This document shows positions 43,260-52,381 of a DNA stretch of 64,000 nucleotides, piece by piece (position 1 is the first letter of the stretch; every line of letters starts with the position of its first letter). The notes beneath the pieces are model-generated. The model was not told the origin of the DNA, did no database searches, and saw only the letters and a program-made list of their open reading frames with translations. The DNA is from DATGKG01 sp963851325 (GTDB lineage: Bacteria; Desulfobacterota; Binatia; Binatales; Binataceae): the NCBI GenBank assembly GCA_963851325.1, contig CAWKOR010000002.1, positions 1 through 64,000 on the forward strand. Reading direction: 5' to 3'. A program made the translations under genes and the position numbers.

Positions 43260-46200
43260 CTAGCTCGCGCTTCCTGAGACCCGAACGACCTGCGGACTCT
43301 TGGCGGCATTGTCGAAGATTTGGATCGAGCCTTTGCGCGACCGACCCCCGGCCGCCGGGCTGAATGTCACCTCGACGCTGCACGCCGCGCCTGGGTTCAA
43401 AATGCCAACGCAAGCCGCGCTCGGTACGAAATCGGGGCTGGTCGAGGCGAGATTGGAAATCGTCAGGCCTACGGTGTTGCGATTGGTAATCGAGAACGGC
43501 TTCAGCGCCGAGCCCCCTATCGAGACCTTTCCAAACGAAAGCGCGCGCGGGGCAACCACAATTGGGCCCGCGATGCCCGTTCCGGTGAGGCTCGCGATTT
43601 GCGGGCTGTTGGCGGCATTGTTGAAAATCATCGCGAATGCGTTGCCGACCCCAAGCGCGTTGGGTTGAAAGACGATCGCGAAGTTGCATCTTTGCCGCGC
43701 ACCCAAGGTCGCTCCGCAGGTGGTGCCTTGCGCGATGATGGTGTAGTCGAGTGCGGCGGGACCGCTGAAACTCTGCCCCGACATCGTTACGACATCGTTG
43801 CTCTTGTTGATCAAGGTGATGGTCCGTGGCTTCGAGGTCGCACCGGTGTTTCCGAAAATCACGTTCCCGAATTTCCGCTGCTTCGGGGTAATGGTCAGGG
43901 TGGACGTTAGCGGCATCGCGGTCGCTGTCGGAGTCGGCGTCGAGGTGCGCGTGGGAGTCGCGGTAGGTGTTCGCGTCGCGGTAGCTGTTGCGGTTCTGGT
44001 CGGCGTGCCGGTCCGAGTCGGAGTAGCGGTCCTGGTTGGAATTGGGGTCGGCGTCGCTCCCGCCATCGTCGGCACCGCGGTCGGCGTAGGTATCGGTCCG
44101 ATCGCGCCCGACAATTCGAAAGCTCCGCGCCCGTGCGTACCGGCGAATGTCACACCATTGAGATCCTGTTCGAGATCGAAAACTGGAACGATGGGAATCA
44201 CCCCAAGGTTGAATGGCGTCCAGCTCAGTCCGAGATCGGTGCTGCGAAAAACGCCGATATCGGTCCCGGCGAGAACCGTGAGCCCGGACCGATCATTCGT
44301 ATCGACCATCAGCCTTAGAACGGGGATGTCGGGAATCGCAGTGCTCGGCGGCGGGCTCACGTTCTGCGGATTGCCATCGGCTCGGAACCAATGCGCGCCG
44401 GAATCGTTGGTGAGGTAAACATGCCCAACGCCGGTGGCGGCGGTGAATCCGGACACGCTCAGAAAGGCGATCGCCGGATTGAACGGACTGATCGCGATGC
44501 CGGTAGCCTGGGTTCGAGTTGGGCTGAATGGCAGATTGACCGAAACCTCGGTCCATGCGCCGCCGTTGGGATGCGCCTTGTCGACCTGCACATCAGCCTG
44601 CGTGCTTCGAAAAATCTTGAACGGAGTCGGCGAGCCGGTTTCGAAAGTCTGCATCGAGAGCGCATACGCGATGTTATGCATCGATGGGGCAACTTCCAGA
44701 TCCTGGATTGCGCATGCTCCGTTGGAGCATTGCCCGGTAAGGTCCTGTTTGGTCTGGCGCGCCCAGTTGAGTCCGGCATCGGTCGACACGTATACGCTGT
44801 GGGTGCCGAACAAGACCCGCCGCGAGATCAGCGGATCGACCGCGAGGGGCGGATAGTAGGCGGCACCCGGGTCGTTCGCAGCCGCCATCGCGCCCTGCAG
44901 GGTAAAGGTCGGCTGGGCGCTATCCCATGTGAGACCGCCATCGGTCGAACGCGCAATCGACACGGAGCCGCCCGGAGTGGTCATGAAATCCCGATAGGCG
45001 AAGGTCGGATTGACTCGATCGAAGAGCGCGAAACCACCATCGCCGCTCTCGACCGCACTCCACGGCTGCGGCGTCACTCCGGCCTGCGCACCATTGAACC
45101 GCACCACGCCATTGCCGGAAGCGCCTGCGAGCATCAGGTTGTCATTCGACGGATGGGGCCCTACGCCCTGGAGCTGCGCCACCGACAGGCTCGCATTGAG
45201 CGCGCTCCAAACCCCGGAGGCTGGATTGAAAGAAAACACTCCTCCATCGTTACCGGCGAAGAAGCGGCCCGCATTGAAGGGATCCATCGCGAGCGCATGC
45301 TGATCGGAATGGACGCCGCCATTTTGCCCGATAAAGGTCCAATGCGCGCCGGAATCGGTCGATCGATAAATTCCCACCCCGCCGAAAATCACGGTAGCGC
45401 CGCTCGCAACCGCTGGGTCGATCGCGAGGGCCTGATCGTAATCCGCCGCCGAGAAGTTCGTGAGATCGGTTCCATCGATAGTCGAGTTGGGCAGATTGGC
45501 TTGCGGGACCTGCATCGAGGCAAAGTTGTTGCCGTCTTCGGTCGATTTGAAAAATCCCAGGTACTCGATGCCGTCGGCTGCACCCAGGGTGACATAGACG
45601 ACATGGTTGCGCGCGGCCACGCTGGCGCGACCGATCTGCGTGTTGCTGACGCCGGGGAAACTCAACGCGTGCCAGGTGCTGCCGCTGTCGCTGGATGCGA
45701 ACACCCCGAATTGATAGATCGCCACGTATACGTTCGACGGAAACAATGGATCGATCGCGACGTCTTCCGCTGGGCAAAATCCGCCGAAGCTCGGGCACGC
45801 AAGCTGCGACGTTAAGAAGATCTGGGTCCAGCTCAGACCGCCGTCGGGAGACTTCCACAACCCGTTGTTCACCAGGTTGCTATTGATGAAATTGTTGCCT
45901 GCCCGATTGCTGCTCGAGCCGGTCGACATAGCGGCATAGATGACCCGCGGCGTTTTGGTGGTATCGATTGCGATGCGCGAAAAGGAAAGGTTGGTGAAAC
46001 CTCCACTTCCGGTATTGCGCGTCCAGGTCGCTCCCAAATCCGTCGATATGAAGAGGCCGAGCCCGAAATACGAATCGACGGTATTGTTGGCTTCGCCAGT
46101 TCCAACATAAATGGTCGGAGGCGTAGTAGTCGGGTCCAGCGTAATCGCGCCGATCGCGAGGGTCGCCTGCGTATCGAAAATCGGCGTAAAGGTCGCTCCA

Positions 46201-46697
46201 CCGTTGTTGCTCCTCCAAACTCCGCCGCCCGCGGTTCCGATGAACAGACGCCCCGAGGTGGTAGGGTCCGCGGCGATCGCGGTCACCCTTCCGGTGGCGC
46301 TGGTCAGCGGTCCCCCGATCGGGTCGAAGCCGAAGATGGGTGTTTGATTTGTGATGGGCGCCGGTCCGAGCGCGGTCCAATGCGGCGTCGCGGCGGCGGC
46401 CGGAATGCTGACGTAGGAATGGGAGCGACGCTCCATCGCCTGCATCGATGCGACTGCGTTTTCGTAGGCATCGCGCGGGACGCCAAAATCTGCGCCTCTC
46501 CGGCTGGCCAGGTACTTAGCTTGTAGGGTTCGCGCCGAAGCGTCAGCAGTATGGCGCTCGAAATGAGTTGCTTCAGGACCGTCTGTCCGGGCATTCGGAG
46601 GCGCCGCCAGCATGGACGAGAGCATTCCAAGGATGGCGAGAACGAGCAGCACCGCGGTGGTCGCGGATCTGCGCGAATGGACGGTCCGCGATCGCAC
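43260..46697 (-). CDS. Secreted BNR-repeat beta-propeller protein with Pro/Thr linker and ASH-like domains
   Basis: The 1145-aa product starts at GTG 46697 after GGGGAGG. A signal-anchor-like hydrophobic segment covers about 13-32. Residues about 100-850 hold many Asp-box/BNR turns (STDLGATWT, SSDSGSTWH, STDGGLTWD), so this is a sortilin/sialidase-type propeller. A PTPT-rich linker covers about 870-935. Two beta-sandwich ASH-like domains close it (RKFGNVIFGNTGA and ALSFGKVSIGGSA). No sialidase FRIP or catalytic set was recognised. The likely role is surface binding. Confidence 0.8.
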   Translation of the reverse strand: MRSRTVHSRRSATTAVLLVLAILGMLSSMLAAPPNARTDGPEATHFERHTADASARTLQAKYLASRRGADFGVPRDAYENAVASMQAMERRSHSYVSIPAAAATPHWTALGPAPITNQTPIFGFDPIGGPLTSATGRVTAIAADPTTSGRLFIGTAGGGVWRSNNGGATFTPIFDTQATLAIGAITLDPTTTPPTIYVGTGEANNTVDSYFGLGLFISTDLGATWTRNTGSGGFTNLSFSRIAIDTTKTPRVIYAAMSTGSSSNRAGNNFINSNLVNNGLWKSPDGGLSWTQIFLTSQLACPSFGGFCPAEDVAIDPLFPSNVYVAIYQFGVFASSDSGSTWHALSFPGVSNTQIGRASVAARNHVVYVTLGAADGIEYLGFFKSTEDGNNFASMQVPQANLPNSTIDGTDLTNFSAADYDQALAIDPAVASGATVIFGGVGIYRSTDSGAHWTFIGQNGGVHSDQHALAMDPFNAGRFFAGNDGGVFSFNPASGVWSALNASLSVAQLQGVGPHPSNDNLMLAGASGNGVVRFNGAQAGVTPQPWSAVESGDGGFALFDRVNPTFAYRDFMTTPGGSVSIARSTDGGLTWDSAQPTFTLQGAMAAANDPGAAYYPPLAVDPLISRRVLFGTHSVYVSTDAGLNWARQTKQDLTGQCSNGACAIQDLEVAPSMHNIAYALSMQTFETGSPTPFKIFRSTQADVQVDKAHPNGGAWTEVSVNLPFSPTRTQATGIAISPFNPAIAFLSVSGFTAATGVGHVYLTNDSGAHWFRADGNPQNVSPPPSTAIPDIPVLRLMVDTNDRSGLTVLAGTDIGVFRSTDLGLSWTPFNLGVIPIVPVFDLEQDLNGVTFAGTHGRGAFELSGAIGPIPTPTAVPTMAGATPTPIPTRTATPTRTGTPTRTATATATRTPTATPTRTSTPTPTATAMPLTSTLTITPKQRKFGNVIFGNTGATSKPRTITLINKSNDVVTMSGQSFSGPAALDYTIIAQGTTCGATLGARQRCNFAIVFQPNALGVGNAFAMIFNNAANSPQIASLTGTGIAGPIVVAPRALSFGKVSIGGSALKPFSITNRNTVGLTISNLASTSPDFVPSAACVGILNPGAACSVEVTFSPAAGGRSRKGSIQIFDNAAKSPQVVRVSGSAS
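43912..44100 (-). repeat. Degenerate coding repeat for the Thr/Pro linker
   Basis: The DNA consists of short GTCGGNGT and GTCGCGGT units. It encodes a TPTRT/PTATP-type linker of the BNR protein. This low-complexity stretch is prone to length variation and to assembly collapse. Confidence 0.7.
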
Positions 46698-46867
46698 GTG
46701 CCTCCCCTAGCCGCGATGGGCAACAAGGCATCATGCGAGGAAACGGTTGTTGAGACAATGAGCTATCGAATGACCGACCAAATGTTAGCAACTATAGACG
46801 GAACAGGCACAAACATACGCGACCACGCCCAAACATGCTCACCTTCGGGGCGGATACAACTCGTCGA

Positions 46868-47779
46868 TCACGCTTGGCTGATGCGGAAGCCGACCTTCGG
46901 GAAATGATTCACGATCTTGCCGAGGCTCGGCTCCTCCCGTTCGATCGCCACCTCATAAACCGACGACGACACTACTTTTCCCACCACCGGATCGAAGCCA
47001 TAGTCGTCCGGCGTGATCGCGACCTTGGTGCCCAGCTTCAGGCCGTTAGAATCATCCGCATCCTCATCCCCGCCCTTCGCAGGCGTGCTCTCGCGCGCGA
47101 TCTTCAACGCCTCGTCGGGATCCATACCCTTCATGTCGCCATGACCCATCGCATCGATGCGCTTAAACCATCGCATCAGGTTCGGGAGCTTCTGCACGAG
47201 TGCGAATGAGTTCGGCTCCGATTGGAGGAACCACACTGGGTGATACAGCGCGGCATCCGCGAGGCTGAATGACTCCCCCAGCATGTAGGTGGTGTGCTCG
47301 AGCTGCCGATCCATCATGTCGAGATAAGCGCGAAGCTGGTTGCGCGCGTCGGGCGCCTGCGCCGGAATCTGCCCGAAGTCGGCGCCCTGCATCATCTTGC
47401 TGCGATCCTCGATGAACTCCTTGGGCACCACCGCGGCGAGCTTTTCGAAGATCACTGGGGTGGTCGACCAGAACATTCGGCGATCGGCGAAGATGTTCAT
47501 CTGATGCGCCGCGGCTTCCAGCCCCTGTGGATACAGCGTCGGCTCCGGGAACAGCTCATCAATCTTCCGAATGATGATGCCGGTGTCACTGTAGATATCC
47601 GCGCCAATCTGCAGGACGGGGATGCGCCGGTAGCCTCCGGTGAGTGGAATCAGCTTCGGTTTCGGCATGATGACCGGCTGCTCGACGGCGCGCCAGCTGA
47701 CCTTCTTGTACGCGAAGATTTTGCGGATCTTTTCCGAGAAGGGCGAGTTCACATATTGATGCAGAATGATTTCGGCCAC
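46868..47779 (-). CDS. Glutathione S-transferase family protein with C-terminal extension
   Basis: The 303-aa product has a thioredoxin-fold N-terminus (LHQYVNSPFSEKIRKIFAYK, cis-Pro in RIPVLQIGADIY, SDTGIII) and a helical C-terminal domain (SFSLADAALYHPVWFL). It is longer than usual (about 220 aa): about 70 residues follow the fold and end in a beta-rich segment. It lies before the divergent amidohydrolase operon. Substrate unknown. Confidence 0.82.
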   Translation of the reverse strand: MAEIILHQYVNSPFSEKIRKIFAYKKVSWRAVEQPVIMPKPKLIPLTGGYRRIPVLQIGADIYSDTGIIIRKIDELFPEPTLYPQGLEAAAHQMNIFADRRMFWSTTPVIFEKLAAVVPKEFIEDRSKMMQGADFGQIPAQAPDARNQLRAYLDMMDRQLEHTTYMLGESFSLADAALYHPVWFLQSEPNSFALVQKLPNLMRWFKRIDAMGHGDMKGMDPDEALKIARESTPAKGGDEDADDSNGLKLGTKVAITPDDYGFDPVVGKVVSSSVYEVAIEREEPSLGKIVNHFPKVGFRISQA

Positions 47780-47939
47780 GGCGTTCTCCTGATTTCGGGT
47801 GCAGCGCTATCTTCTATACGGACATTGCCGCGGAGGCCAGAAGCGTAATAGTTTCGCGACAGGCAGAGATGCGCTGTCGACCTGCCGATGCCGGCGGCCG
47901 CGCACGCGGACAAACCGGCAATCCATAGGAGCGAACGCC

Positions 47940-49079
47940 GTGGCTTACGAGATCATCTCCTGTGACGACCATCTCGACCTCGCCTGGTTGCCTTCCGATC
48001 TATGGACGCAGCGGCTCGCCAGCTCGCTGCGCCCCCGTGCGCCGCATATCGAAGAGCGCGATGGCCGCGCGTTGTGGGTGTGCGAGGGTAAGGTGTGGGG
48101 CGCCTGGGGCGGCCAGCAGCTCGATCCGAACTTGCCGCGCCCCAAGATGCCATTCGTTGATGCGTTGACGCGTGGCGGGGAACTGGATCGAAGCCAGCGT
48201 CGCCCCGCGATGCCCGCGCTCCGCCTCGCCGACATGGATCGCGACGGGGTGCAGGCGCAAGTGATCTTCGGCCCAGTCTTCTCGATCAACACCGATGATC
48301 CAGTGCTGCGCGACGCCTGCTATCGCGCCTATAACGATTGGCTGGCCGAGTTCTGCTCCGCTGCTCCTGACAGGTTGATCGGCATCGCAATGTTGCCGCC
48401 TGCTCCGGATAGCGCGATCAAGGAACTGTATCGGCTCGCCGCCAAGGGCGGCTGTCGCCAAGTCAACCTGCAGATCGCGACTGTGACGCCGCGTCTCGAC
48501 GATCCCGCCTGGGAGCCGCTGTGGACCGCGATCGAGGAAACCGGACTCATCCTGTCCTTTCACGTCACTGTGTTCCTCGACGGCATTCCCAAGCGCGCGG
48601 TCGACAAACCGGCGAGCGTCTTCATGGCGACCAAGGCGTTCATCAGTCAATTCCTCGATCCATTCGTAGACCTCTTCGCCTGGGACATTCTCGAGCGGCA
48701 TCCGAAAATCAAGCTGGTGATGGGCGAGAGCGGTCTCGGCTGGCTGCCGTGGGTGGTGGAGGAACTCGACTACCGGCACTGGCGGCTGTGGGAATCCAAG
48801 GATTACTGGCAGGAGCGAGGTTTATCAGGCCTTGAGATGAAGCCGTCGGAAATCTTCAAACGACAGATCTATGCAACCTTTCAGGAGGACCACGTGGCGA
48901 TGGCGCTGCTGCCCTTCTATGGCGAAGGCCATGTGCTGTGGGCTTCGGACTATCCACATCCGGATAGCGTCTGGCCGAATTCACGCGCCGCAATCGATCG
49001 ACAGATGGCGCATCTGACCCCGGAGATGCGCAGGAAGCTTACTCACGACAACGCCGCCGCGCTCTACGGGTTGAAGTAA
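47940..49079 (+). CDS. Amidohydrolase (ACMSD-like, Amidohydro_2)
   Basis: 379 aa from GTG 47940 with GGAG upstream. The N-terminal DDHLDLAW motif differs from the usual DxHxH; central HPKIKLVMGESGLGWLPW and C-terminal WASDYPHPDSVWPNS are typical of the family, which decarboxylates or hydrolyses ring-cleavage products. It opens a four-gene same-strand cluster (spacers 48, 32 and 61 bases) with an MDR reductase, an esterase-like hydrolase and a second amidohydrolase. Confidence 0.85.
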   Translation: MAYEIISCDDHLDLAWLPSDLWTQRLASSLRPRAPHIEERDGRALWVCEGKVWGAWGGQQLDPNLPRPKMPFVDALTRGGELDRSQRRPAMPALRLADMDRDGVQAQVIFGPVFSINTDDPVLRDACYRAYNDWLAEFCSAAPDRLIGIAMLPPAPDSAIKELYRLAAKGGCRQVNLQIATVTPRLDDPAWEPLWTAIEETGLILSFHVTVFLDGIPKRAVDKPASVFMATKAFISQFLDPFVDLFAWDILERHPKIKLVMGESGLGWLPWVVEELDYRHWRLWESKDYWQERGLSGLEMKPSEIFKRQIYATFQEDHVAMALLPFYGEGHVLWASDYPHPDSVWPNSRAAIDRQMAHLTPEMRRKLTHDNAAALYGLK

Positions 49080-49127
49080 TCACAAGCCGGGCGCACAACT
49101 CCGAGAAACGATCTTAGGAGATCATCG

Positions 49128-50090
49128 ATGAAAGCTGCGGTCTACTATGAGAATGGCACCCCCGACGTTTTGAAGTATGAGGACGTTCCCGATCCCGAAT
49201 GCCATCCCAAGGGCGTGGTGATTCGAGTCGAGGCAGTCAGTATCGAAGGCGGCGACACGCTCAATCGATGGCAAGGCGCATTGACCTCGAAGCCGCACAT
49301 CGTCGGATACCAGGCCGGCGGCGAGATCATCGAAGTCGGTTCCGAGGTCACCAACCTCAAGGTCGGCCAAAAAGTGACCACCGTCTTCGGCGCCGGATCG
49401 CATGCGGCTCTACGGGCAGTACCGGCGCGCAACGCATGGCCGGTGCCCGCGGGCTTCGACATCAAACTTGCCTCGGCGATTCCGGTTCCATTCGGCACCG
49501 CTGACGATTGTCTGTTCGAGTTCGGCCATCTGAAGGCCGGTGAGACGGTCCTGGTGCAGGCGGGCGCGAGCGGCGTCGGCGTCGCGGCGATCCAGCTCGC
49601 CAAGCGCGCCGGCGCGACTGTGATTGCAACCGCATCCAGCGATGAACGGCTGGAAAAGCTGAAGCCGCTGGGGATGGATCACGGCATCAACTATCGTACC
49701 GGCAACGTCGTCAAATCGGTGATGAAGCTGACCGACCGCAAGGGTGTGAATCTGGTCGTCGATCCCGTGGGCGGCGCGACCCTGCAGAGCAGCATTGGTT
49801 CGCTGGCGTACCGCGGCCGAATCTCGATGGTCGGCGCGGCCGGCCGCGAGGCGATGACGGTTGATGTCTCGCCGCTGATGGCCGGCAACCGCTCGCTGAC
49901 CGGCGTGTTTCTCGGTGCTGAGATCGCTACCGACCGCGCGCACAACATGATTCAGCGCCTGGTCGATGAAGCGGCTCGTGGCGAATTCAAAGTGGTGATC
50001 GATCGAACCTTTCCACTGTCACAGGCAGCGGCCGCCCACGCCTACATCGAGAGCAGGCAGGCGGTAGGTCGAGTGTTGATGATTCCGTAG
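49128..50090 (+). CDS. MDR family NADPH:quinone reductase-like protein
   Basis: The 320-aa product has the GroES-like N-terminal fold and the Rossmann motif VQAGASGVGVAAIQLAKRAGA. It lacks the zinc-binding Cys set, which places it with zeta-crystallin-type quinone or enoyl reductases. It should use NADPH. It is the second gene of the amidohydrolase cluster, with a TTAGGAGATC ribosome site. Confidence 0.87.
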   Translation: MKAAVYYENGTPDVLKYEDVPDPECHPKGVVIRVEAVSIEGGDTLNRWQGALTSKPHIVGYQAGGEIIEVGSEVTNLKVGQKVTTVFGAGSHAALRAVPARNAWPVPAGFDIKLASAIPVPFGTADDCLFEFGHLKAGETVLVQAGASGVGVAAIQLAKRAGATVIATASSDERLEKLKPLGMDHGINYRTGNVVKSVMKLTDRKGVNLVVDPVGGATLQSSIGSLAYRGRISMVGAAGREAMTVDVSPLMAGNRSLTGVFLGAEIATDRAHNMIQRLVDEAARGEFKVVIDRTFPLSQAAAAHAYIESRQAVGRVLMIP

Positions 50091-50122
50091 TCGCTTCGAA
50101 TCGAGACCAAGGAGGACATCCG

Positions 50123-51028
50123 ATGGCAGCAGCACCTAAGAGCATCGAGTACGACATCGACATCGAAGATGTGGAATATCTCCGCCACGGCGATGCCGCA
50201 TTGCTCGCGCGTCTGTTCAAGCCGCGCGGCAACGGGCCGTTCCCTGCGATTGTCGAACTGCATGGCGGCGCATGGTGCCTTGGCGATCGCCTCAACGACA
50301 CAACGATTAACAAGCGCCTCGCGCACGCCGGCATCCTCGTCGCGGCGCTCGATTTCCGCGTGCCTCCTGCCGCGTCGTACCCGGCTTCATTGGCGGATAT
50401 CAACTACGGGATTCGATGGCTCAAGTCGCAAGCGGCCGCGCTCAAAACGCGGCCTGACATGGTGTGCACCTTTGGAATCTCGAGCGGCGGCCATCAGGCG
50501 ATGCTGCTCGGAATGCGTCCTCAGGACCCGCGCTATTCGGCCATCGCGCTTCCAGGGTCCGATGCGGGTGTGCGCGGCGTGATCATGGGCGCGCCGGTAA
50601 TCGATCCGATCGGGCGCTATCGCTATGCGAAACAACTCAAGGAGAGTGGCAAGCCATACCCCGACTTTGTCGACATGGTTCTGCCGCTGCATGACAAATA
50701 CTGGAAGACCGAAGATGCGATGACCGAAGGCAGTCCGGTCCAGGCATTAGAGCGCGGCGAACGAGTCGAGCTGCCCCCCGTCCTCTATATCCAGGACGCG
50801 CGCGATATCGTGCATCCGCGTCCGCAGCTCGAGCGCTTCGTCGAACTGTATCGCAAGGCGGGCGGCGAGGTGGAGTTAGAACTGTCTGAAGGCGCTGCCG
50901 ATGCGTTCATGCCTAGAAATCCGCCCAAGGCGCTGGGAGCCATGTACGAGAAGCGCGATCCGTCATCGCCCGCGGCGTCGCGCACCTTTGAAAAGATGAT
51001 CTCCTTCGTACGCATGCGCACGCGCTAG
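50123..51028 (+). CDS. Alpha/beta hydrolase of the BD-FAE/acetyl-esterase type
   Basis: The 301-aa product has an HGGAWCLGD oxyanion motif (HGGxW, as in the HSL family), a nucleophile in FGISSGGHQA and an Asp near ILYIQDARDIVHP; the final His is less clear. It is probably an esterase. It is the third gene of the amidohydrolase cluster, with an AAGGAGG ribosome site. Confidence 0.8.
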   Translation: MAAAPKSIEYDIDIEDVEYLRHGDAALLARLFKPRGNGPFPAIVELHGGAWCLGDRLNDTTINKRLAHAGILVAALDFRVPPAASYPASLADINYGIRWLKSQAAALKTRPDMVCTFGISSGGHQAMLLGMRPQDPRYSAIALPGSDAGVRGVIMGAPVIDPIGRYRYAKQLKESGKPYPDFVDMVLPLHDKYWKTEDAMTEGSPVQALERGERVELPPVLYIQDARDIVHPRPQLERFVELYRKAGGEVELELSEGAADAFMPRNPPKALGAMYEKRDPSSPAASRTFEKMISFVRMRTR

Positions 51029-51089
51029 ACGGGCAGTGGGATCAGATATAAGTTGAACATACCGATCGGATAGTTGAGCGAGGGATGCC

Positions 51090-52283
51090 ATGAGCGGATA
51101 TACGATCATCGATGCCGATACCCATGTGACTGAAACTCCCGACCTGTGGACCAGCCGTGCTCCCGCGAGCATGCGCGATCGAGTGCCGCACGTCGTGACC
51201 AGTTCCAATGGAACCCAGCGCTGGGTGATTGGAGAAGGCAAGCCGCTGGCGAGTGTCGGAATGACCGCGACCGCAGGACGCGGGACCTTCAAACATCCGC
51301 CAAAGAACTACCAAGGGATGCATCCCGGCGCTTATGACGCGAACGCGCGCCTGAAGTACATGGACGACATGGGGATCTGGGCGATGGTCATGTATCCCAA
51401 CGTCGGCGGATTCGGCGCGCAGCAGTTTCTGAAGCTGAATGACCCCGACCTGATGCTCACCTGCGTCCAGATCTACAACGACTGGCAGACCGAATGGGCA
51501 TCCGCTGATTCGCGCCGCCTGTTGCCCATCACGTCGATCCCGTTCTGGGACGTCGACGCGGCAGTGGACGAAGTGCGCCGCTGCGCAAAGAAAGGACACA
51601 AGGGAATTCTCTTCACCGGCGAGCCGCAGTACTACGGCAAGCCGCTGCTCGGCGATCCGCACTGGAATCCGCTATGGGAAGTGGCGGTCGAATGCGATCT
51701 GCCGATCAGCTTCCACATCGGCTCGGGCGACATGCAAGAGGGCCTCGCGAAGGCGCGCGTGAACACCTACGGCAAGATGGCGGCCTTCACCGAACTGGCA
51801 GTGGATATCTTCCTGCACAACGGCCTCCAGCTTAATGACTTGTTGATGTCGGGAGTGCTCGCGCGCCATCCGAAGATCAAATTCGTCTCAGTGGAGAGCG
51901 GCATCGGATGGATTCCGTTCGTCCTCGAAGCGATGGACTACCAGTTCAAGGGCAACAGCGTGACCGAAGAGCATCCGGAATTCGATCTGCTGCCCTCGGA
52001 ATACTTTGCGCGCAACGTTTATGCCTGTTACTGGTTCGAGCAGACCGCGCCGCGACGCTTGATCGACAAGGTTGGAGTCGACAACGTGCTGTTCGAGACC
52101 GACTTCCCGCATCCGACTTCGCTATACGGCGACGAGGTGTTTGCCCGCATCAAGGGCGGCCTCTCGGATTGCGAAGACTCGGTGCGGCGCAAGATCCTGT
52201 GGGCTAACTCGGAGAAGCTGTACAAGGTCTCTCCGCCCACCGCCGCCGACGAGGCGAAGCGAACCACCGCCGCCGCGGCATAA
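51090..52283 (+). CDS. Amidohydrolase (ACMSD-like, Amidohydro_2)
   Basis: The 397-aa product starts YTIIDADTHVTETPDLW, which has the DxH-type metal-binding position; SFHIGSGD, HPKIKFVSVESGIGWIPF and FETDFPHPTSLY are typical of the family. It is the fourth gene of the cluster and is a different paralogue from the first one. The pair suggests successive steps on related substrates. A strong hairpin follows. Confidence 0.87.
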   Translation: MSGYTIIDADTHVTETPDLWTSRAPASMRDRVPHVVTSSNGTQRWVIGEGKPLASVGMTATAGRGTFKHPPKNYQGMHPGAYDANARLKYMDDMGIWAMVMYPNVGGFGAQQFLKLNDPDLMLTCVQIYNDWQTEWASADSRRLLPITSIPFWDVDAAVDEVRRCAKKGHKGILFTGEPQYYGKPLLGDPHWNPLWEVAVECDLPISFHIGSGDMQEGLAKARVNTYGKMAAFTELAVDIFLHNGLQLNDLLMSGVLARHPKIKFVSVESGIGWIPFVLEAMDYQFKGNSVTEEHPEFDLLPSEYFARNVYACYWFEQTAPRRLIDKVGVDNVLFETDFPHPTSLYGDEVFARIKGGLSDCEDSVRRKILWANSEKLYKVSPPTAADEAKRTTAAAA

Positions 52284-52313
52284 GCTTTACGCGAGACACT
52301 TGATCGTCAGTGG

Positions 52314-52344
52314 CGAAGGCGACGTTCCAGGAACGTCGCTTTCG
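52314..52344. terminator. Long hairpin between convergent genes
   Basis: GCGACGTTCC (52319-52328) and GGAACGTCGC (52330-52339) form a perfect 10-bp stem with one central base. The pairing extends outward to CGAAG and TTTCG with one wobble. GTGTTTTTC follows on the plus strand. It should terminate the amidohydrolase operon and may act for kup as well. Confidence 0.65.
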
Positions 52345-52381
52345 TGTTTTTCATCGAAACCCTGCCGGGGGTTCACGACAT

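Noticed and set aside
44391..45815. 474-aa plus-strand reading frame
   Set aside because: Antisense shadow of the BNR protein gene; no domain and biased composition.
43260..46697. Sialidase
   Set aside because: Asp boxes are present but the catalytic Arg triad and FRIP motif were not recognised.
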